64,000 nucleotides of DNA from an uncultured Gammaproteobacteria bacterium (GTDB lineage: Bacteria; Pseudomonadota; Gammaproteobacteria; Pseudomonadales; Azotimanducaceae), in NCBI GenBank assembly GCA_913043815.1, contig CAJWNY010000001.1, forward strand, positions 25,369 through 89,368. The letters run 5' to 3'. Shown piece by piece: positions 9,011 through 18,138 of the stretch. Position 1 is the stretch's first letter, and each line of letters opens with the position of its first letter. The position numbers and the translations under genes were made by a program. The notes below the pieces were generated by a model. That model ran no database searches. It was not told where the DNA came from and saw only the letters and a program-made list of their open reading frames with translations.

Positions 9011-10342
9011 TTGGATTTTATAGATCATCAAACAGAATTGACGGAACTTGTGCAAGATATTCTTACTGAAGCGAACCAGCAAGGCGCAGATCAAGCTGAA
9101 GTTTCGATAAGTATGGACCAAGGTCTTGGTGTTCGGGTGCGCAAAGGCGAGCTTGAAAACTTGGAATTTAATCAAGATCGGGGTTTCGGCATTACGCTGT
9201 ATTTTGGTCAGCGCAAGGGTTCTGCTAGCACGACTGACAGCAGCTTAGATGCAATCCACGATACGGTTAAGGCTGCAAAAAATATTGCTAAACACACTCA
9301 GGAAGATGAGTGCAGTGGTTTGGCAGATAAAGCCCTAATGCCGATCCAAGCTATGGACTTGGATTTGTACCACCCATGGAATATTGAGCCTGAGGAAGCC
9401 ACCCATCTTGCTATCGAATGCGAAGCCGCAGGTTTAAGGTTGGATGATAGGCTGGTTAATTCGGATGGCGCTGAAGTGAGTACCCAACAAGGTTTGCGGG
9501 TTTACGGCAACAGTCATGGTTTTATCGGTAGCTATTCAGGTACCCGGCACAGTTTAAGCTGCGTGTTGATAGGTGAAGATAAGAATGGTATGCAGCGTGA
9601 TTATTGGTATTCCTTGGCGCGCCAGAGCAATGGTCTAGAAAGTGCTATAGCCGTGGGCGAAGAGGCAGGACGCCGAACCGTCTCCCGGTTGTCTCCGCAA
9701 AAAGCGCCCACAGGGAATTACCCAATTTTGTTGTCGCCGCAATTAGCCAGTGGTCTCCTTGGCCATCTTCTTGGGGCTATTGGCGGGGGTGCACAATACC
9801 GCAAGGCATCATTCTTGCTGGATAGTTTGGGTAGCCTGGTGCTGCCGACTTGGATGAGTTTGAGAGAGGACCCACATATTTTGGGTAGTTTAGGCAGCGC
9901 CTATTTCGATGACGACGGCGTATCCACCAGGGTCAATGAATTCGTAGCCAAAGGTGCTGTGAGCGGTTACATATTGTCTACTTACTCTGCTCGCAAACTT
10001 GGCATGCAGACGACCGGTAATGCGGGCGGTGTACATAACCTAGATATTATTGCACCCCAGACATCTCATGCCGATTTGCTCAAGCAGATGAATACGGGGC
10101 TTTTGGTCACTGAATTGATGGGGCAGGGAGTGAATGCCGTAACCGGTGATTATTCTAGGGGCGCCTCAGGTTTTTGGGTTGAGAACGGCGAAATCTTATA
10201 TCCGGTAGATGAACTCACAATTGCCGGCAACCTTAAAGAAATGCTGCTAAATATTGTGGCCATTGGCGACGACGTTGACATGCGTGGCAACATTCGAGCG
10301 CCAAGCATTTTGCTTGATTCAATGACTATAGCCGGACAATAA
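9011..10342 (+). CDS. pmbA: Metalloprotease-associated protein PmbA/TldE
   Basis: Non-catalytic partner of TldD; it shares the TldD fold but lacks HExxxH. The 443-residue length, the N-terminal VEVSI...GxxVRVRKGELENLE region (residues 25-50) and the late GVNAVTGDYSRGASGFWVENG block (near 375-395) are family signatures. The start is a TTG at 9011, giving LDFIDHQTEL; no upstream alternative exists because the divergent darP gene starts 24 bases away. It ends at 10342, where a converging minus-strand operon begins its last gene remnant after only 8 bases. Confidence 0.93.
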   Translation: MDFIDHQTELTELVQDILTEANQQGADQAEVSISMDQGLGVRVRKGELENLEFNQDRGFGITLYFGQRKGSASTTDSSLDAIHDTVKAAKNIAKHTQEDECSGLADKALMPIQAMDLDLYHPWNIEPEEATHLAIECEAAGLRLDDRLVNSDGAEVSTQQGLRVYGNSHGFIGSYSGTRHSLSCVLIGEDKNGMQRDYWYSLARQSNGLESAIAVGEEAGRRTVSRLSPQKAPTGNYPILLSPQLASGLLGHLLGAIGGGAQYRKASFLLDSLGSLVLPTWMSLREDPHILGSLGSAYFDDDGVSTRVNEFVAKGAVSGYILSTYSARKLGMQTTGNAGGVHNLDIIAPQTSHADLLKQMNTGLLVTELMGQGVNAVTGDYSRGASGFWVENGEILYPVDELTIAGNLKEMLLNIVAIGDDVDMRGNIRAPSILLDSMTIAGQ

Positions 10343-10383
10343 TTTCTCGGCTATACGTATACCAGCGTAGCTAAGCCGAGAAA
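10343..10383. terminator. Inverted repeat between convergent pmbA and mgtE remnant
   Basis: A perfect 10-base inverted repeat, TTTCTCGGCT at 10343-10352 and AGCCGAGAAA at 10374-10383, encloses a 21-base loop and lies immediately after the pmbA stop. The stem ends in A/T pairs on both sides, so RNA from either strand forms a GC-centred hairpin followed or preceded by short A/T runs. This fits a weak bidirectional terminator for the converging transcripts. No long U tract follows on the plus strand, so termination strength is uncertain. Confidence 0.4.
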
Positions 10384-10679
10384 AACGAAAAATCCAATGA
10401 TGTCGGTAATCGTCGTCAACTCCACGCCGCCGGCAATAGCTGGATCAATGTTCATTTTGCGCAGCAGGCTTGGCAGTAAGGCGCCTGCGACCGCTGCAAC
10501 CAAAATGGTCACCATCATGGCCGCTTCAAAATGTTAGCAAAGTCATCGGTATCTAGGTTTGCGGCAACAGCGACCTCAGAGGGGCGCAGAGAAGTCAGGA
10601 GTATTGTGGTGCCATCTAAACTACAGCGGCCAATGCCCTCTAGAAAATCCTCCAACTGCTGCTGTTCGCCGCTTACCAT
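10351..10679 (-). pseudogene. mgtE: mgtE magnesium transporter remnant with large internal deletion
   Basis: Reading the minus strand, an ATG at 10679 overlaps the ptsO stop (TAATG) and opens a 54-codon frame (to 10515) whose middle, LTSLRPSEVAVAANLD, resembles the MgtE N-domain pattern LHPADIADLLE. Overlapping its end but in another frame, 10351 to about 10530 encodes a perfect-looking MgtE C-terminus: VTILVAAVAGALLPSLLR, then a NIDPAIAGG segment and a TTITDIIGFFVFLGLATL membrane helix, ending at a TAG. A normal MgtE has about 450 codons; roughly 1.1 kb, including most membrane helices and the CBS domains, is gone and the ends are out of frame. mgtE directly after ptsO is the usual order in pseudomonads, supporting identity. 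Not functional as a transporter. Confidence 0.75.
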
Positions 10680-10951
10680 TACTCTTCTAGTTCACCAAAA
10701 CCGTTTTTGATTAATTCGCATAAGTTTAAAAAGGCGTCTTCCTCATCGGCGCCATCCACCCGCAAGGTAACTTGAGTGCCCATGGGGGCGCCTAACAGCA
10801 AAAGCTTCATTATACTTTTGCCGTCCACTTCAGCGCTATCTGTCGCCAAGGTAATCGCCGCCTCAAAATGCTTGGCGCAATCCACAAGCTTGGAAGCAGC
10901 TCGGGCGTGTAAGCCGAGAGGATTGATAATGGTGATGACGGTTTGCTGCAT
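10679..10951 (-). CDS. ptsO: Phosphocarrier NPr (HPr-like) of the nitrogen PTS
   Basis: HPr-fold protein of 90 residues that receives phosphate from PtsP (EI-Ntr) and passes it to PtsN. The active-site His15 is in the canonical context GLHARAAS (residues 13-20), and the regulatory-loop-like segment GKSIMKLLLLGAPMGT (44-59) is present. It lies downstream of rapZ and ptsN in the rpoN operon, which is the standard context for ptsO and distinguishes it from sugar-PTS HPr. A 202-base gap separates it from rapZ; I see no gene in that gap. Confidence 0.93.
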   Translation of the reverse strand: MQQTVITIINPLGLHARAASKLVDCAKHFEAAITLATDSAEVDGKSIMKLLLLGAPMGTQVTLRVDGADEEDAFLNLCELIKNGFGELEE

Positions 10952-11153
10952 TGTTTCTCTTTTTCTGATTTTCGATTGCGCTCAGCATAGTAGCTGGAAG
11001 AATTAAAAAGAACAGAAGCGGTTTGTATCTGTGTTTGCTGTGAGGCAGAGCTAACTTCAATGACCTAAATTTTCCCTTAATAGACTAATAACTAAGTTTT
11101 TTCACAACCAGTGTGGCGCAAACAGCTGCAGGTCAGGTTGAGTGCTGCAATGG

Positions 11154-12017
11154 CTATTTGATCTTGAGGCGCTCCAGCTCCCTATGCCTAACCATTACAT
11201 TCTCGAACTGATCTCTAAAATAAAGCGCTAGTTTTTCGGCCATGTAAACACTTCGGTGTTGTCCGCCGGTGCAGCCAATGCCAATTGTCATGTAAATTCT
11301 CTCGTTTGCTTTAAAGTGAGGAATCCAGCGCTTAAGTAACCCAGATAGTTCGTCGAACATCTGAATCACCAAAGGCTGGTCGTCGAGATAATTCTCTACC
11401 TCTTGATTAAGGCCGGTAAGTGGTCTTAGCTTGGGCTCCCAGTGAGGGTTAGGCAGGCAGCGCAAATCAAAGACAAAATCGGTATCAACGGGAACTCCGT
11501 GCTTGAATCCAAAGGATCGAAACACCAAGCTTATTGAAGAGTCTTCACGCAGAATTATTCTTTCTTTGATTTGATCGCTCATTTGCTTAGAGCTTAAGTG
11601 CGTTGTATCAATGATCAGGTTGGCAAGGTCCGCAATGCTGCCCAATATGCGGGCCTCCATATCAATAGCTTGGCGAAGATCAATATCCTTGGTAGTTAGC
11701 GGGTGTTTGCGTCGTGTTTCACTGAACCTTTTTACCAGGGAGGGGCCGAGCGCATCGAGATAAATGATTTGTCTTTCGATGACAGGGTTTTCTAACTGCA
11801 TCAAGATGTCTGGAAATTTCTCCAGTGATCTGCTTCTGGCATCAATGCAAACGGCAAGTTTGGTGTCAGCGGCGTCTTCCTCTAGGTATTCCATGATCAG
11901 CGCTTCAAGCAAGCTGATGGGCAAGTTATCAATACAGTTGTAACCCGAATCCTCTAAGGCTCTAATGGCGGTGGATTTGCCCGATCCAGAGCGGCCGCTA
12001 ATGATTATTAACTTCAT
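11154..12017 (-). CDS. rapZ: RNase adapter protein RapZ
   Basis: In enteric bacteria RapZ senses glucosamine-6-phosphate and directs RNase E to the sRNA GlmZ, controlling GlmS and hence amino-sugar supply for the cell wall. The N-terminal P-loop GRSGSGKST (residues 8-16), a Walker B-like region and the C-terminal domain signature IGIGCTGGQHRSVYMAEKL are all seen. Length 287 is normal. Its start overlaps the ptsN stop by one base (TAATG), so the two are translationally coupled. Whether GlmZ-type sRNAs exist in this organism cannot be judged from the window. Confidence 0.94.
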   Translation of the reverse strand: MKLIIISGRSGSGKSTAIRALEDSGYNCIDNLPISLLEALIMEYLEEDAADTKLAVCIDARSRSLEKFPDILMQLENPVIERQIIYLDALGPSLVKRFSETRRKHPLTTKDIDLRQAIDMEARILGSIADLANLIIDTTHLSSKQMSDQIKERIILREDSSISLVFRSFGFKHGVPVDTDFVFDLRCLPNPHWEPKLRPLTGLNQEVENYLDDQPLVIQMFDELSGLLKRWIPHFKANERIYMTIGIGCTGGQHRSVYMAEKLALYFRDQFENVMVRHRELERLKIK

Positions 12018-12520
12018 TAGCCGCTGTTTGAGGTTGGTGAACTGGAATGTTCAGCTATTTCGTTTTCAATAGCTATAATGGTGGCGCGTAATTCATCGTT
12101 GGTATTAGCGATTCGAAGGCGTCGGCGAAAGTCATTCTCGCCAAAAATGTGAGCCAGAGTAGAGAGCATTTCTAAATGCGCTTTGTTCTCGTGGGTGGGC
12201 ACTATGAGAACAAAAATCAGATCTACTGGTTCGCCGTCTATGGACTCGTAGTCTATGGCATCTTTGAGCGAGACAAATGCACAGATCATTTTTTCGCAGT
12301 TCATGCGGCAGTGAGGAATAGCTACACCGTCTCCTAGGCCAGTGCTACCCAGTCGCTCCCGCTCTGTCAGGCCATCATAAATTTCGTTTAATGAGCTTTC
12401 CTCATCGTTTGCTTCCTTGGCTAAGGACTCTGCCACCAATTGCAGAATTTTTTTACGGCTGTGCCCAGTAAAGTTGCAATGTACTTGTGCGGGTTCTAAA
12501 AGTTCTGCGATCGATGGCAT
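12017..12520 (-). CDS. ptsN: PTS IIA-like nitrogen regulatory protein PtsN (EIIA-Ntr)
   Basis: Terminal phosphoacceptor of the nitrogen PTS, involved in potassium, carbon and nitrogen balance through protein contacts. The phosphorylated His is H70 in GDGVAIPHCR, and the EIIA fold's LIFVLIVP strand and THENKAHLEMLSTLA helix follow. Length 167 residues. It forms part of the rpoN-hpf-ptsN-rapZ-ptsO series typical of gammaproteobacteria, 22 bases downstream of hpf. Confidence 0.95.
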   Translation of the reverse strand: MPSIAELLEPAQVHCNFTGHSRKKILQLVAESLAKEANDEESSLNEIYDGLTERERLGSTGLGDGVAIPHCRMNCEKMICAFVSLKDAIDYESIDGEPVDLIFVLIVPTHENKAHLEMLSTLAHIFGENDFRRRLRIANTNDELRATIIAIENEIAEHSSSPTSNSG

Positions 12521-12542
12521 ATGAGTAAAGGCTCTTTTAAAT

Positions 12543-12872
12543 CTAAGAAATTGTATGGTTAGGAGATCTGTGGCTTCGGCCGTTATGACGTGCTACGGTT
12601 TTCTCTTTGTGCTTTATCAACTGTCGGTCGAGTTTATCTGATAGTTGGTCTATCGCTGCGTACATATCCGGCGCTTCTGTATGGGCAAATAACTCTGCGC
12701 CCGGCACATGGGCCGTCGCTTCTGCCTGATGAGATAATTTCTCGATGTTAAGAACAACATGAGTTTTTGTTATTTGGTCGGAATGCCTTTCTAATTTTTG
12801 GAATTTTTCCCTAATGTAAAGTTGCAGTGAGTCCGTGAGGTCAATTTGGTGGCCGGTGATATTTAGCTGCAT
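12543..12872 (-). CDS. hpf: Short ribosome hibernation promoting factor HPF
   Basis: A 109-residue protein with the HPF/YfiA fold: QLNITGHQIDLTDSLQLYI at the N-terminus and the conserved EATAHVPGAELFAHTEAPDMYAAIDQL stretch ending the first half (quoted region lies at about residues 50-78). HPF binds the 30S decoding centre and, in its short form together with RMF, drives formation of inactive 100S ribosomes in stationary phase. The absence of a long C-terminal dimerisation domain marks it as the short form. It is located between rpoN (89 bases) and ptsN, the usual place. Confidence 0.93.
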   Translation of the reverse strand: MQLNITGHQIDLTDSLQLYIREKFQKLERHSDQITKTHVVLNIEKLSHQAEATAHVPGAELFAHTEAPDMYAAIDQLSDKLDRQLIKHKEKTVARHNGRSHRSPNHTIS

Positions 12873-12961
12873 GGCTAATCTCCTTATTGTCCAATGAATC
12901 CTTCAGTCAGCCGTCTATTAAATGCCTTTGCCGGAATACAATCTTTGTCCGCAGGCTAACG

Positions 12962-14470
12962 CTACACAAATTGTTTGCGCTCGTTAGAAGGGGGTATCGA
13001 TAAGGATTCCCTGTACTTTGCAACTGTACGTCTTGCAACGGTAATATTCTGTTCCTGCAATATTACGGCGATTTTGCTATCACTCAACGGTTTTCTTGGA
13101 TTTTCTTCCGCAGTGAGTTTTTTGATAATAGCCCGTATCGCAGTGCTTGAAACTTCGCCTCCGCTGGCGTTGCCGACATGGGAGGAAAAGAAGTATTTTA
13201 ATTCAAAAAGCCCTCTTGGCGTTGCCAAGTACTTGCGGTTGGTTACTCTTGAAACAGTCGATTCATGCAATTCAACTTGGTCAGCAATATCCGCGAGGAT
13301 AAGTGGTTTCATGGCCTCTGGGCCGTGTTCCAAAAAGTCTTGTTGCACTTCAACAATTTTTGTAGCCACTTTCAGTAAAGTATCATGCCTGGTCTGCAAG
13401 CTTTTCAGAAACCAGCGAGCCTCGTGTAGATTGTCTTTAATGAAATCTTTATCTGCGCCGGAATTTAGATTTTTGATATAGCCCGCGTAAGTGTCATTGA
13501 TACGCAACTTTGGCAATGTTTCGGGATTCAACTCTACTAACCAACGATTGCTTTTTTTTCGCACCACAACGTCGGGCAGGACAAAATCAGAATCCGCCGT
13601 ATCAAATGCTGCTCCTGGCCTGGGCTGTAGCGTTCTGATCAGAAAAACAATTTCGCTTAGCTGATACTCCTGTAGACGAGTCCGTTTTATGAGGTTGACG
13701 AAATCCTTTGCACCCAGCAGATCGAGGTGCTGATCAACAACATTGAGGGCCTCTTCTAGCCATTTTGTGGCAGGGTCTAATTGCATTAGCTGTAAAAGCA
13801 GGCATTCGCGTAGGTCCCGCGCGCCGACCCCAATGGGGTCAAACTGCTGTACTCGTTCCAGTATTTGGGCAATGTCGTCGTCGTTGATTTGGTCACCATC
13901 GACAAGGCTTGGGTCAAATAACGTGGTCCTTATTTCTTCAATGCTGGCACTGAGCATGCCGTCGGCGTCAATGGCATCAATTATGGCCATTGCAACGACT
14001 CGATCGGATGGAGCCATCGGTGTCAGGTTAAGCTGCCATTCAAGGTGATCAACGAGGTTAGGCGCGGTGACATTATTGGCGCCGGGATCTAGGTCAAACT
14101 CGCCGCTGGCTGGAGCCGCAGCAGGTGCCTGCGGGTAAACGTCATCCCAAGTCGAGTCCACCTCTAATATCTCGGTCAATGGTTCTGAGAGCTGAGCGCC
14201 CACATCCTGCTCTAAATCTTGGGCATCCGGGAATTCGTCAATTGGCGCGAGTTCAGCATCAAAGTTGTCGTAGTGGTCTACACTGTCGTCAACTTCTGTT
14301 GAATCTTCACTCCAATCATCCGCTACTTCCAGCAGCGGATTGCTGTCTAGTGTGGTTTGGATTTCTTGACTCAGTTCCATGGCCGATAGCTGCAAAAGTT
14401 TAATGGCTTGTTGCAATTGAGGTGTCATCTTCAACTGCTGGCCAAGCTTCATGGAAAGCGACTGCTTCAT
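12962..14470 (-). CDS. rpoN: RNA polymerase sigma-54 factor RpoN
   Basis: Alternative sigma factor that needs AAA+ activators and recognises GG/GC promoters at -24/-12. Region I is visible as a Gln/Leu-rich N-terminus (residues 9-29: GQQLKMTPQLQQAIKLLQ), followed by a long acidic region II (about 50-140), the core-binding and HTH regions, and the RpoN box ARRTVAKYR at 479-487, which reads the -24 element. The length of 502 is typical. The gene is 177 bases downstream of lptB in the same direction, so it may have its own promoter in that gap, although lptB-rpoN co-transcription is common. Confidence 0.96.
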   Translation of the reverse strand: MKQSLSMKLGQQLKMTPQLQQAIKLLQLSAMELSQEIQTTLDSNPLLEVADDWSEDSTEVDDSVDHYDNFDAELAPIDEFPDAQDLEQDVGAQLSEPLTEILEVDSTWDDVYPQAPAAAPASGEFDLDPGANNVTAPNLVDHLEWQLNLTPMAPSDRVVAMAIIDAIDADGMLSASIEEIRTTLFDPSLVDGDQINDDDIAQILERVQQFDPIGVGARDLRECLLLQLMQLDPATKWLEEALNVVDQHLDLLGAKDFVNLIKRTRLQEYQLSEIVFLIRTLQPRPGAAFDTADSDFVLPDVVVRKKSNRWLVELNPETLPKLRINDTYAGYIKNLNSGADKDFIKDNLHEARWFLKSLQTRHDTLLKVATKIVEVQQDFLEHGPEAMKPLILADIADQVELHESTVSRVTNRKYLATPRGLFELKYFFSSHVGNASGGEVSSTAIRAIIKKLTAEENPRKPLSDSKIAVILQEQNITVARRTVAKYRESLSIPPSNERKQFV

Positions 14471-14647
14471 AAATTAGCTCATAGCCGAGTTACAGCGGGT
14501 TGGGGTTGGGTTGCAGTCTAGTCTGCCGGTCTTCGAGCCAACTTTTTCGCCTACCAGAGGCGCAGAGAGACTGCCGAACTTCACTAATTGTAGTCCCGTT
14601 AGCTGCATGTTCGCGTGCGCCCTGTGATACTTTTTAGATGCCTTATG

Positions 14648-15370
14648 CTAATCTCCAAATCCTTCACCAAGATAGACTTTTTGTACAATTTTGTTCGACA
14701 AAATTTCTGAGGGTTGGCCCTCTGCAATTATCCGTCCTTGGTGGACGATATAGGCTCGGTCACAAATATCTAGGGTGTCTTTGACATTATGATCAGTGAT
14801 TAAAACGCCGATACCCCGTTGAGCCAAGTCAATGATTTCATCCTTAATATCGTTAACAGAAATTGGATCAACACCAGCAAAGGGTTCGTCTAAAAGAATA
14901 AACTGCGGGCCGCTGGCCAGTGCTCTGGCTATTTCCAAGCGCCTCCGCTCGCCACCACTTAGACTTTGCCCAAGACTTTTGCGTACCGAGTTCAAGTTGA
15001 ATTCGGCGATAAGTTCTTCAAGGCGGGTGTGGCGCTGGGGTTTATCTAGTTGATCATTTAGCTCAAGAATAGCCAAAATATTATCTTCGGTAGAAAGCGT
15101 TTTGAAAACGCTGGCTTCTTGCGGTAGGTAACCGATTCCTGCGCGAGCTCTTACGTGTACTGGCGCTGTGGTGAGGTTTTGGGGGCCCAAGTTAATCTTG
15201 CCCGAATTTGGTTTGATCAGCCCCACCAGTATATAGAAGCAAGTCGTTTTTCCCGCGCCATTTGGTCCGAGTAAACCCACGATCTCGCCCCTGTTTACGG
15301 CTAAGGAAACATCCTCTAATACCAAGGTGTTGCCATAGGATTTGCGTAAATGTTGGGCAGATAAGCGCAC
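14648..15370 (-). CDS. lptB: LPS export ABC transporter ATPase LptB
   Basis: Cytoplasmic ATPase that powers the LptB2FGC complex, which extracts lipopolysaccharide from the inner membrane. Walker [10 protein letters not shown] (residues 35-43), signature LSGGERRR (137-144), Walker B FILLDEP (157-163) and the switch His194 are intact. Length 240. It begins 2 bases after lptA ends, in the order lptC-lptA-lptB-rpoN found widely in gammaproteobacteria. LptF, LptG and LptD are not in the window. Confidence 0.96.
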   Translation of the reverse strand: MRLSAQHLRKSYGNTLVLEDVSLAVNRGEIVGLLGPNGAGKTTCFYILVGLIKPNSGKINLGPQNLTTAPVHVRARAGIGYLPQEASVFKTLSTEDNILAILELNDQLDKPQRHTRLEELIAEFNLNSVRKSLGQSLSGGERRRLEIARALASGPQFILLDEPFAGVDPISVNDIKDEIIDLAQRGIGVLITDHNVKDTLDICDRAYIVHQGRIIAEGQPSEILSNKIVQKVYLGEGFGD

Positions 15371-15372
15371 TA

Positions 15373-15939
15373 TTATTCTTTAATAACGCCAGTCGGCTTT
15401 TTTGCGTTAGCATCGATTTTAGGCAGCAGTAACTGCATTTGAACTCTGTTTGTGCCCCTCTTATCACCAGCTTCCACTTCTCCGCCCAGGATGTTGTAGC
15501 GAATAGATGCGCTGCTAACTACGTTGTTGCCTTGGGCTAGTCGGGCCTCTCCTGTCAGTTCTAATTTATTCTCTTCTGGGTAATAGATAATTTTTGCTGC
15601 CGAGGCGGACGTTTCATTGGGGCGGCCGGTGCTTGGGCTCGCCGCTTGGCTAAATCTTGCGGGCTTGCCAGTGGTCGTAATGAGTTGTACTTGGTCTTGG
15701 TCAAGATTAACCAAAAGTATCTCGCCAGTAATCGCAACACTTTCCATTTTTGCCTTTACATTACCCGTGTAGGTGATGGTGTTATTCGTCTTGTCGAATT
15801 CTGCGCTGGCACCTTCAATAACAATTTCAGCAGTCGTCTGGGCAGGTGCAGCACTGCCAATAATTGGCAGTGCTAATATTGCCATCGAAGTCAGTACTAT
15901 TAGCAGCCCTGATCTGATCATTTTGTTAAGCATCGGCAT
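15373..15939 (-). CDS. lptA: Periplasmic LPS transport protein LptA
   Basis: LptA oligomerises into the periplasmic bridge that carries lipopolysaccharide from LptC to LptD. A signal peptide is evident (basic start, hydrophobic stretch to about residue 27, then GSAAPAQ), followed by an OstA-like beta-jellyroll with the typical [18 protein letters not shown] opening and a [19 protein letters not shown] strand pair. Length 188. Its start lies inside the last 14 bases of lptC, implying translational coupling. Confidence 0.93.
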   Translation of the reverse strand: MPMLNKMIRSGLLIVLTSMAILALPIIGSAAPAQTTAEIVIEGASAEFDKTNNTITYTGNVKAKMESVAITGEILLVNLDQDQVQLITTTGKPARFSQAASPSTGRPNETSASAAKIIYYPEENKLELTGEARLAQGNNVVSSASIRYNILGGEVEAGDKRGTNRVQMQLLLPKIDANAKKPTGVIKE

Positions 15940-16669
15940 TACCGGAAAGTTTCTTTAGGCCACTGTATTCTGAATCTGTTGCCAGGGGTGCAGAAAGTGC
16001 CGGATTTTTAGATATATCTGGCGGTGCAATAAAGTTGCTTTTTACGCGTTGGAGAGGGTTTGGGGGAAATTCCATTCGGCCACTTGAAAGATCTATGATT
16101 ACCCCTTTAGCTTGTGTTCGAAAAGCTAAGGTTTCAACAGTAACAATTCGCTCAGTGGCTGCAGTATGTGCGTCTGGATAAAGTGTTAAAGCTTCGCTGC
16201 GCAAACGCATAAAGTCGTTTCTACCGAGGTTTTGGGTCACTGAGACCGCGCCCTTAAGAATCAGTACTTTTTCACCTTCACCCAAGTTGCCATCACTTTT
16301 CTCAATGAGGCCATCATTAGCTTTAATGACCCAAGGCGAATTGCCTTGGGTGTTAAAGGTAATGATTGGTGTTTGTAGATTGGTGGATTTATCGGATAAA
16401 TATTGCTGCATCGATTCAGCTTGCACTTGATACTGAATGTAGCCGTCTTCAGAAAAAGTCTGCAGCAACATCTTTTCGCCGTAGCTATCTGGCTTGCGTC
16501 GGGGTTCCGCTGATGCCTTGCTTTGATCGGAAAAGGGAGCCTTAGCGTGTTGGAGGTCTTTATAATAATTAGGCATAAAAATGGCTAGCAAAACCAATGA
16601 GGATAATGTTATCGCTGCAAAGCTAAGTCCTTTGCCTCGAGAAGTGAATCGAGTGGAGGTGGCGGTCAT
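15926..16669 (-). CDS. lptC: LPS export system protein LptC
   Basis: Membrane-anchored bitopic protein that receives lipopolysaccharide from LptFG and hands it to LptA. One N-terminal transmembrane helix (about residues 15-32) precedes a periplasmic beta domain containing the family-like YGEKMLLQTFSEDGYIQYQV start. At 247 residues it is longer than the roughly 190 of E. coli LptC, mainly through a linker after the membrane anchor and a C-terminal tail of about 30 residues. Its ATG overlaps the kdsC stop (TGATG) and its end overlaps lptA, so this operon is tightly packed. Confidence 0.9.
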   Translation of the reverse strand: MTATSTRFTSRGKGLSFAAITLSSLVLLAIFMPNYYKDLQHAKAPFSDQSKASAEPRRKPDSYGEKMLLQTFSEDGYIQYQVQAESMQQYLSDKSTNLQTPIITFNTQGNSPWVIKANDGLIEKSDGNLGEGEKVLILKGAVSVTQNLGRNDFMRLRSEALTLYPDAHTAATERIVTVETLAFRTQAKGVIIDLSSGRMEFPPNPLQRVKSNFIAPPDISKNPALSAPLATDSEYSGLKKLSGNADA

Positions 16670-17175
16670 CAGTCAAAATCCCACTTACCTTGGGCTTTGA
16701 GTATGAGTTCCGCCAGCTCTAATGCGACTCCCTCACCACCGGCTCTTAGCGTTGTAAAGTTCGCTCGAGCTAACACCACTGGATGAGCGTTTGCCACGGT
16801 GGCGCGTAGCGTAACACCGGGGTGATTAAACAACTGTAAATCTTGGATGTCGTCGCCGACTGCGCAAAGATCATGTTTAGGAAAGCCTTTCTCCATTAGT
16901 GACTGGAGGGCATCGGTTTTGGAATCAGCGCCTTGCACTACGTGGACAATATTTAATTCTTCGGCGCGCCGGCTCACAATTGTGGATTCGCGTCCCGTAA
17001 TTATCGCTATATCAATGCCGCTGTTGGCCATTAACTTTATGCTTGCTCCGTCTCGAACATGAAAATGTTTGGTCTCAACGCCACTGTCGCTATAAATAAT
17101 TCGCCCATTAGTGAGAACACCATCCACATCAAAGACGATACCTTTAATAGTCTCTGCGATTTGCTCAATTGACAT
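16669..17175 (-). CDS. kdsC: 3-deoxy-D-manno-octulosonate 8-phosphate phosphatase KdsC
   Basis: HAD-superfamily phosphatase (subclass C0, tetrameric) that releases Kdo from Kdo-8-phosphate for LPS core synthesis. The catalytic DxD motif lies in FDVDGVLTNG (Asp16, Asp18), a Thr-Gly-Arg motif II in ITGRES and the Mg-binding GDDIQDL motif near residue 108. Length 168 is normal. It lies 3 bases after yrbG and directly before lptC. kdsD, the arabinose-5-phosphate isomerase gene that usually adjoins kdsC, is absent here. Confidence 0.94.
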   Translation of the reverse strand: MSIEQIAETIKGIVFDVDGVLTNGRIIYSDSGVETKHFHVRDGASIKLMANSGIDIAIITGRESTIVSRRAEELNIVHVVQGADSKTDALQSLMEKGFPKHDLCAVGDDIQDLQLFNHPGVTLRATVANAHPVVLARANFTTLRAGGEGVALELAELILKAQGKWDFD

Positions 17176-17178
17176 AAC

Positions 17179-18138
17179 CTATGCCTGCTGAATCAAAAGT
17201 AGGTTGTAACCGATCCAAGCCATGAGCATTACAGATCCCTCAAATCGAGTTATAACGGCTCTAGAATTTAGGCCGTAAGCGAATAGTGCCAGCATAAGGG
17301 TTAGAGCCAACATCATCCCACTGTCGCGCCAAAGTGCGGCGTGGTCCATGTCGGTAGCATGAATCAGTCCCGGCACAGCTAGCACGGCCAGTATATTTAA
17401 AATGTTGGAGCCAACGATATTGCCAATAGCAATATCTGGTTGGCCTTTTATAGCCGAGCCAAGAGTGGCTGCTAGCTCCGGTAAGCTGGTGCCCACTGCG
17501 ACAATTGTTAAGCCAATAATCATGTCGCTTACGCCTAGGGCGGTGGCAATATTAGTCGCTGCATAAACGAGGATTTGTGCCGAAACCAGCAATACAATCA
17601 ATCCAACTGTGAGCCAAACAATGCTCTGTCTATTTGTCATTTCAGGTAAGTCGTCCAGCTCAGTTGAAATCGCATCGGTTGAGTACTCAGAGTCGCTTTG
17701 GGTCACTACTAGCTGCCAAAGAATATAAGCCAAGCCAAGTAATAAGATTGTGCCGTCGACAAAGTCCAAGCGCCGGTCGAACAGCAGGATAACGGCTAAA
17801 AACGTAGCTCCAATCAACCAGGGCAGTTCTTTGCTCCTGACATTGGCCGAAAATGAAAGGGGGGTAATGATCGCGGTGATCCCTAACACTAGTCCGATAT
17901 TGGCGATATTTGAGCCAATGGCGTTACCCACAGCGAGCAAGGAATTGCGATCTAATGCGGCCATGGTGGCTACTACAATCTCTGGTGCGGAAGTGCCTAT
18001 GGAAACGACTGTAAGGCCGATCATCATTTTTGACACGCCCATATTTGCCGCTGTTGCCGCCGCGCCAGACAAAAATTTATCCGCGCTCCAGATTAAGGCA
18101 ACAAAGCCAAAAACGAGAAGAGTAAGTTGAATCCACAT
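17179..18138 (-). CDS. yrbG: YrbG-like calcium/sodium antiporter (CaCA family)
   Basis: Inner membrane cation exchanger with ten or eleven predicted helices in two homologous halves. The alpha-repeat signatures are visible in both: GLTVVSIGTSAPEIVVA (about residues 41-57) with GNAIGSNIANIGLV, and GLTIVAVGTSLPELAAT with GNIVGSNILNILAV in the second half. This duplicated GTSxPE pattern is diagnostic for the family. It heads the kdsC-lptCAB operon, as yrbG does in E. coli where kdsD lies between yrbG and kdsC. The transported ion is inferred from family (Ca2+ for Na+ or H+). Confidence 0.92.
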   Translation of the reverse strand: MWIQLTLLVFGFVALIWSADKFLSGAAATAANMGVSKMMIGLTVVSIGTSAPEIVVATMAALDRNSLLAVGNAIGSNIANIGLVLGITAIITPLSFSANVRSKELPWLIGATFLAVILLFDRRLDFVDGTILLLGLAYILWQLVVTQSDSEYSTDAISTELDDLPEMTNRQSIVWLTVGLIVLLVSAQILVYAATNIATALGVSDMIIGLTIVAVGTSLPELAATLGSAIKGQPDIAIGNIVGSNILNILAVLAVPGLIHATDMDHAALWRDSGMMLALTLMLALFAYGLNSRAVITRFEGSVMLMAWIGYNLLLIQQA

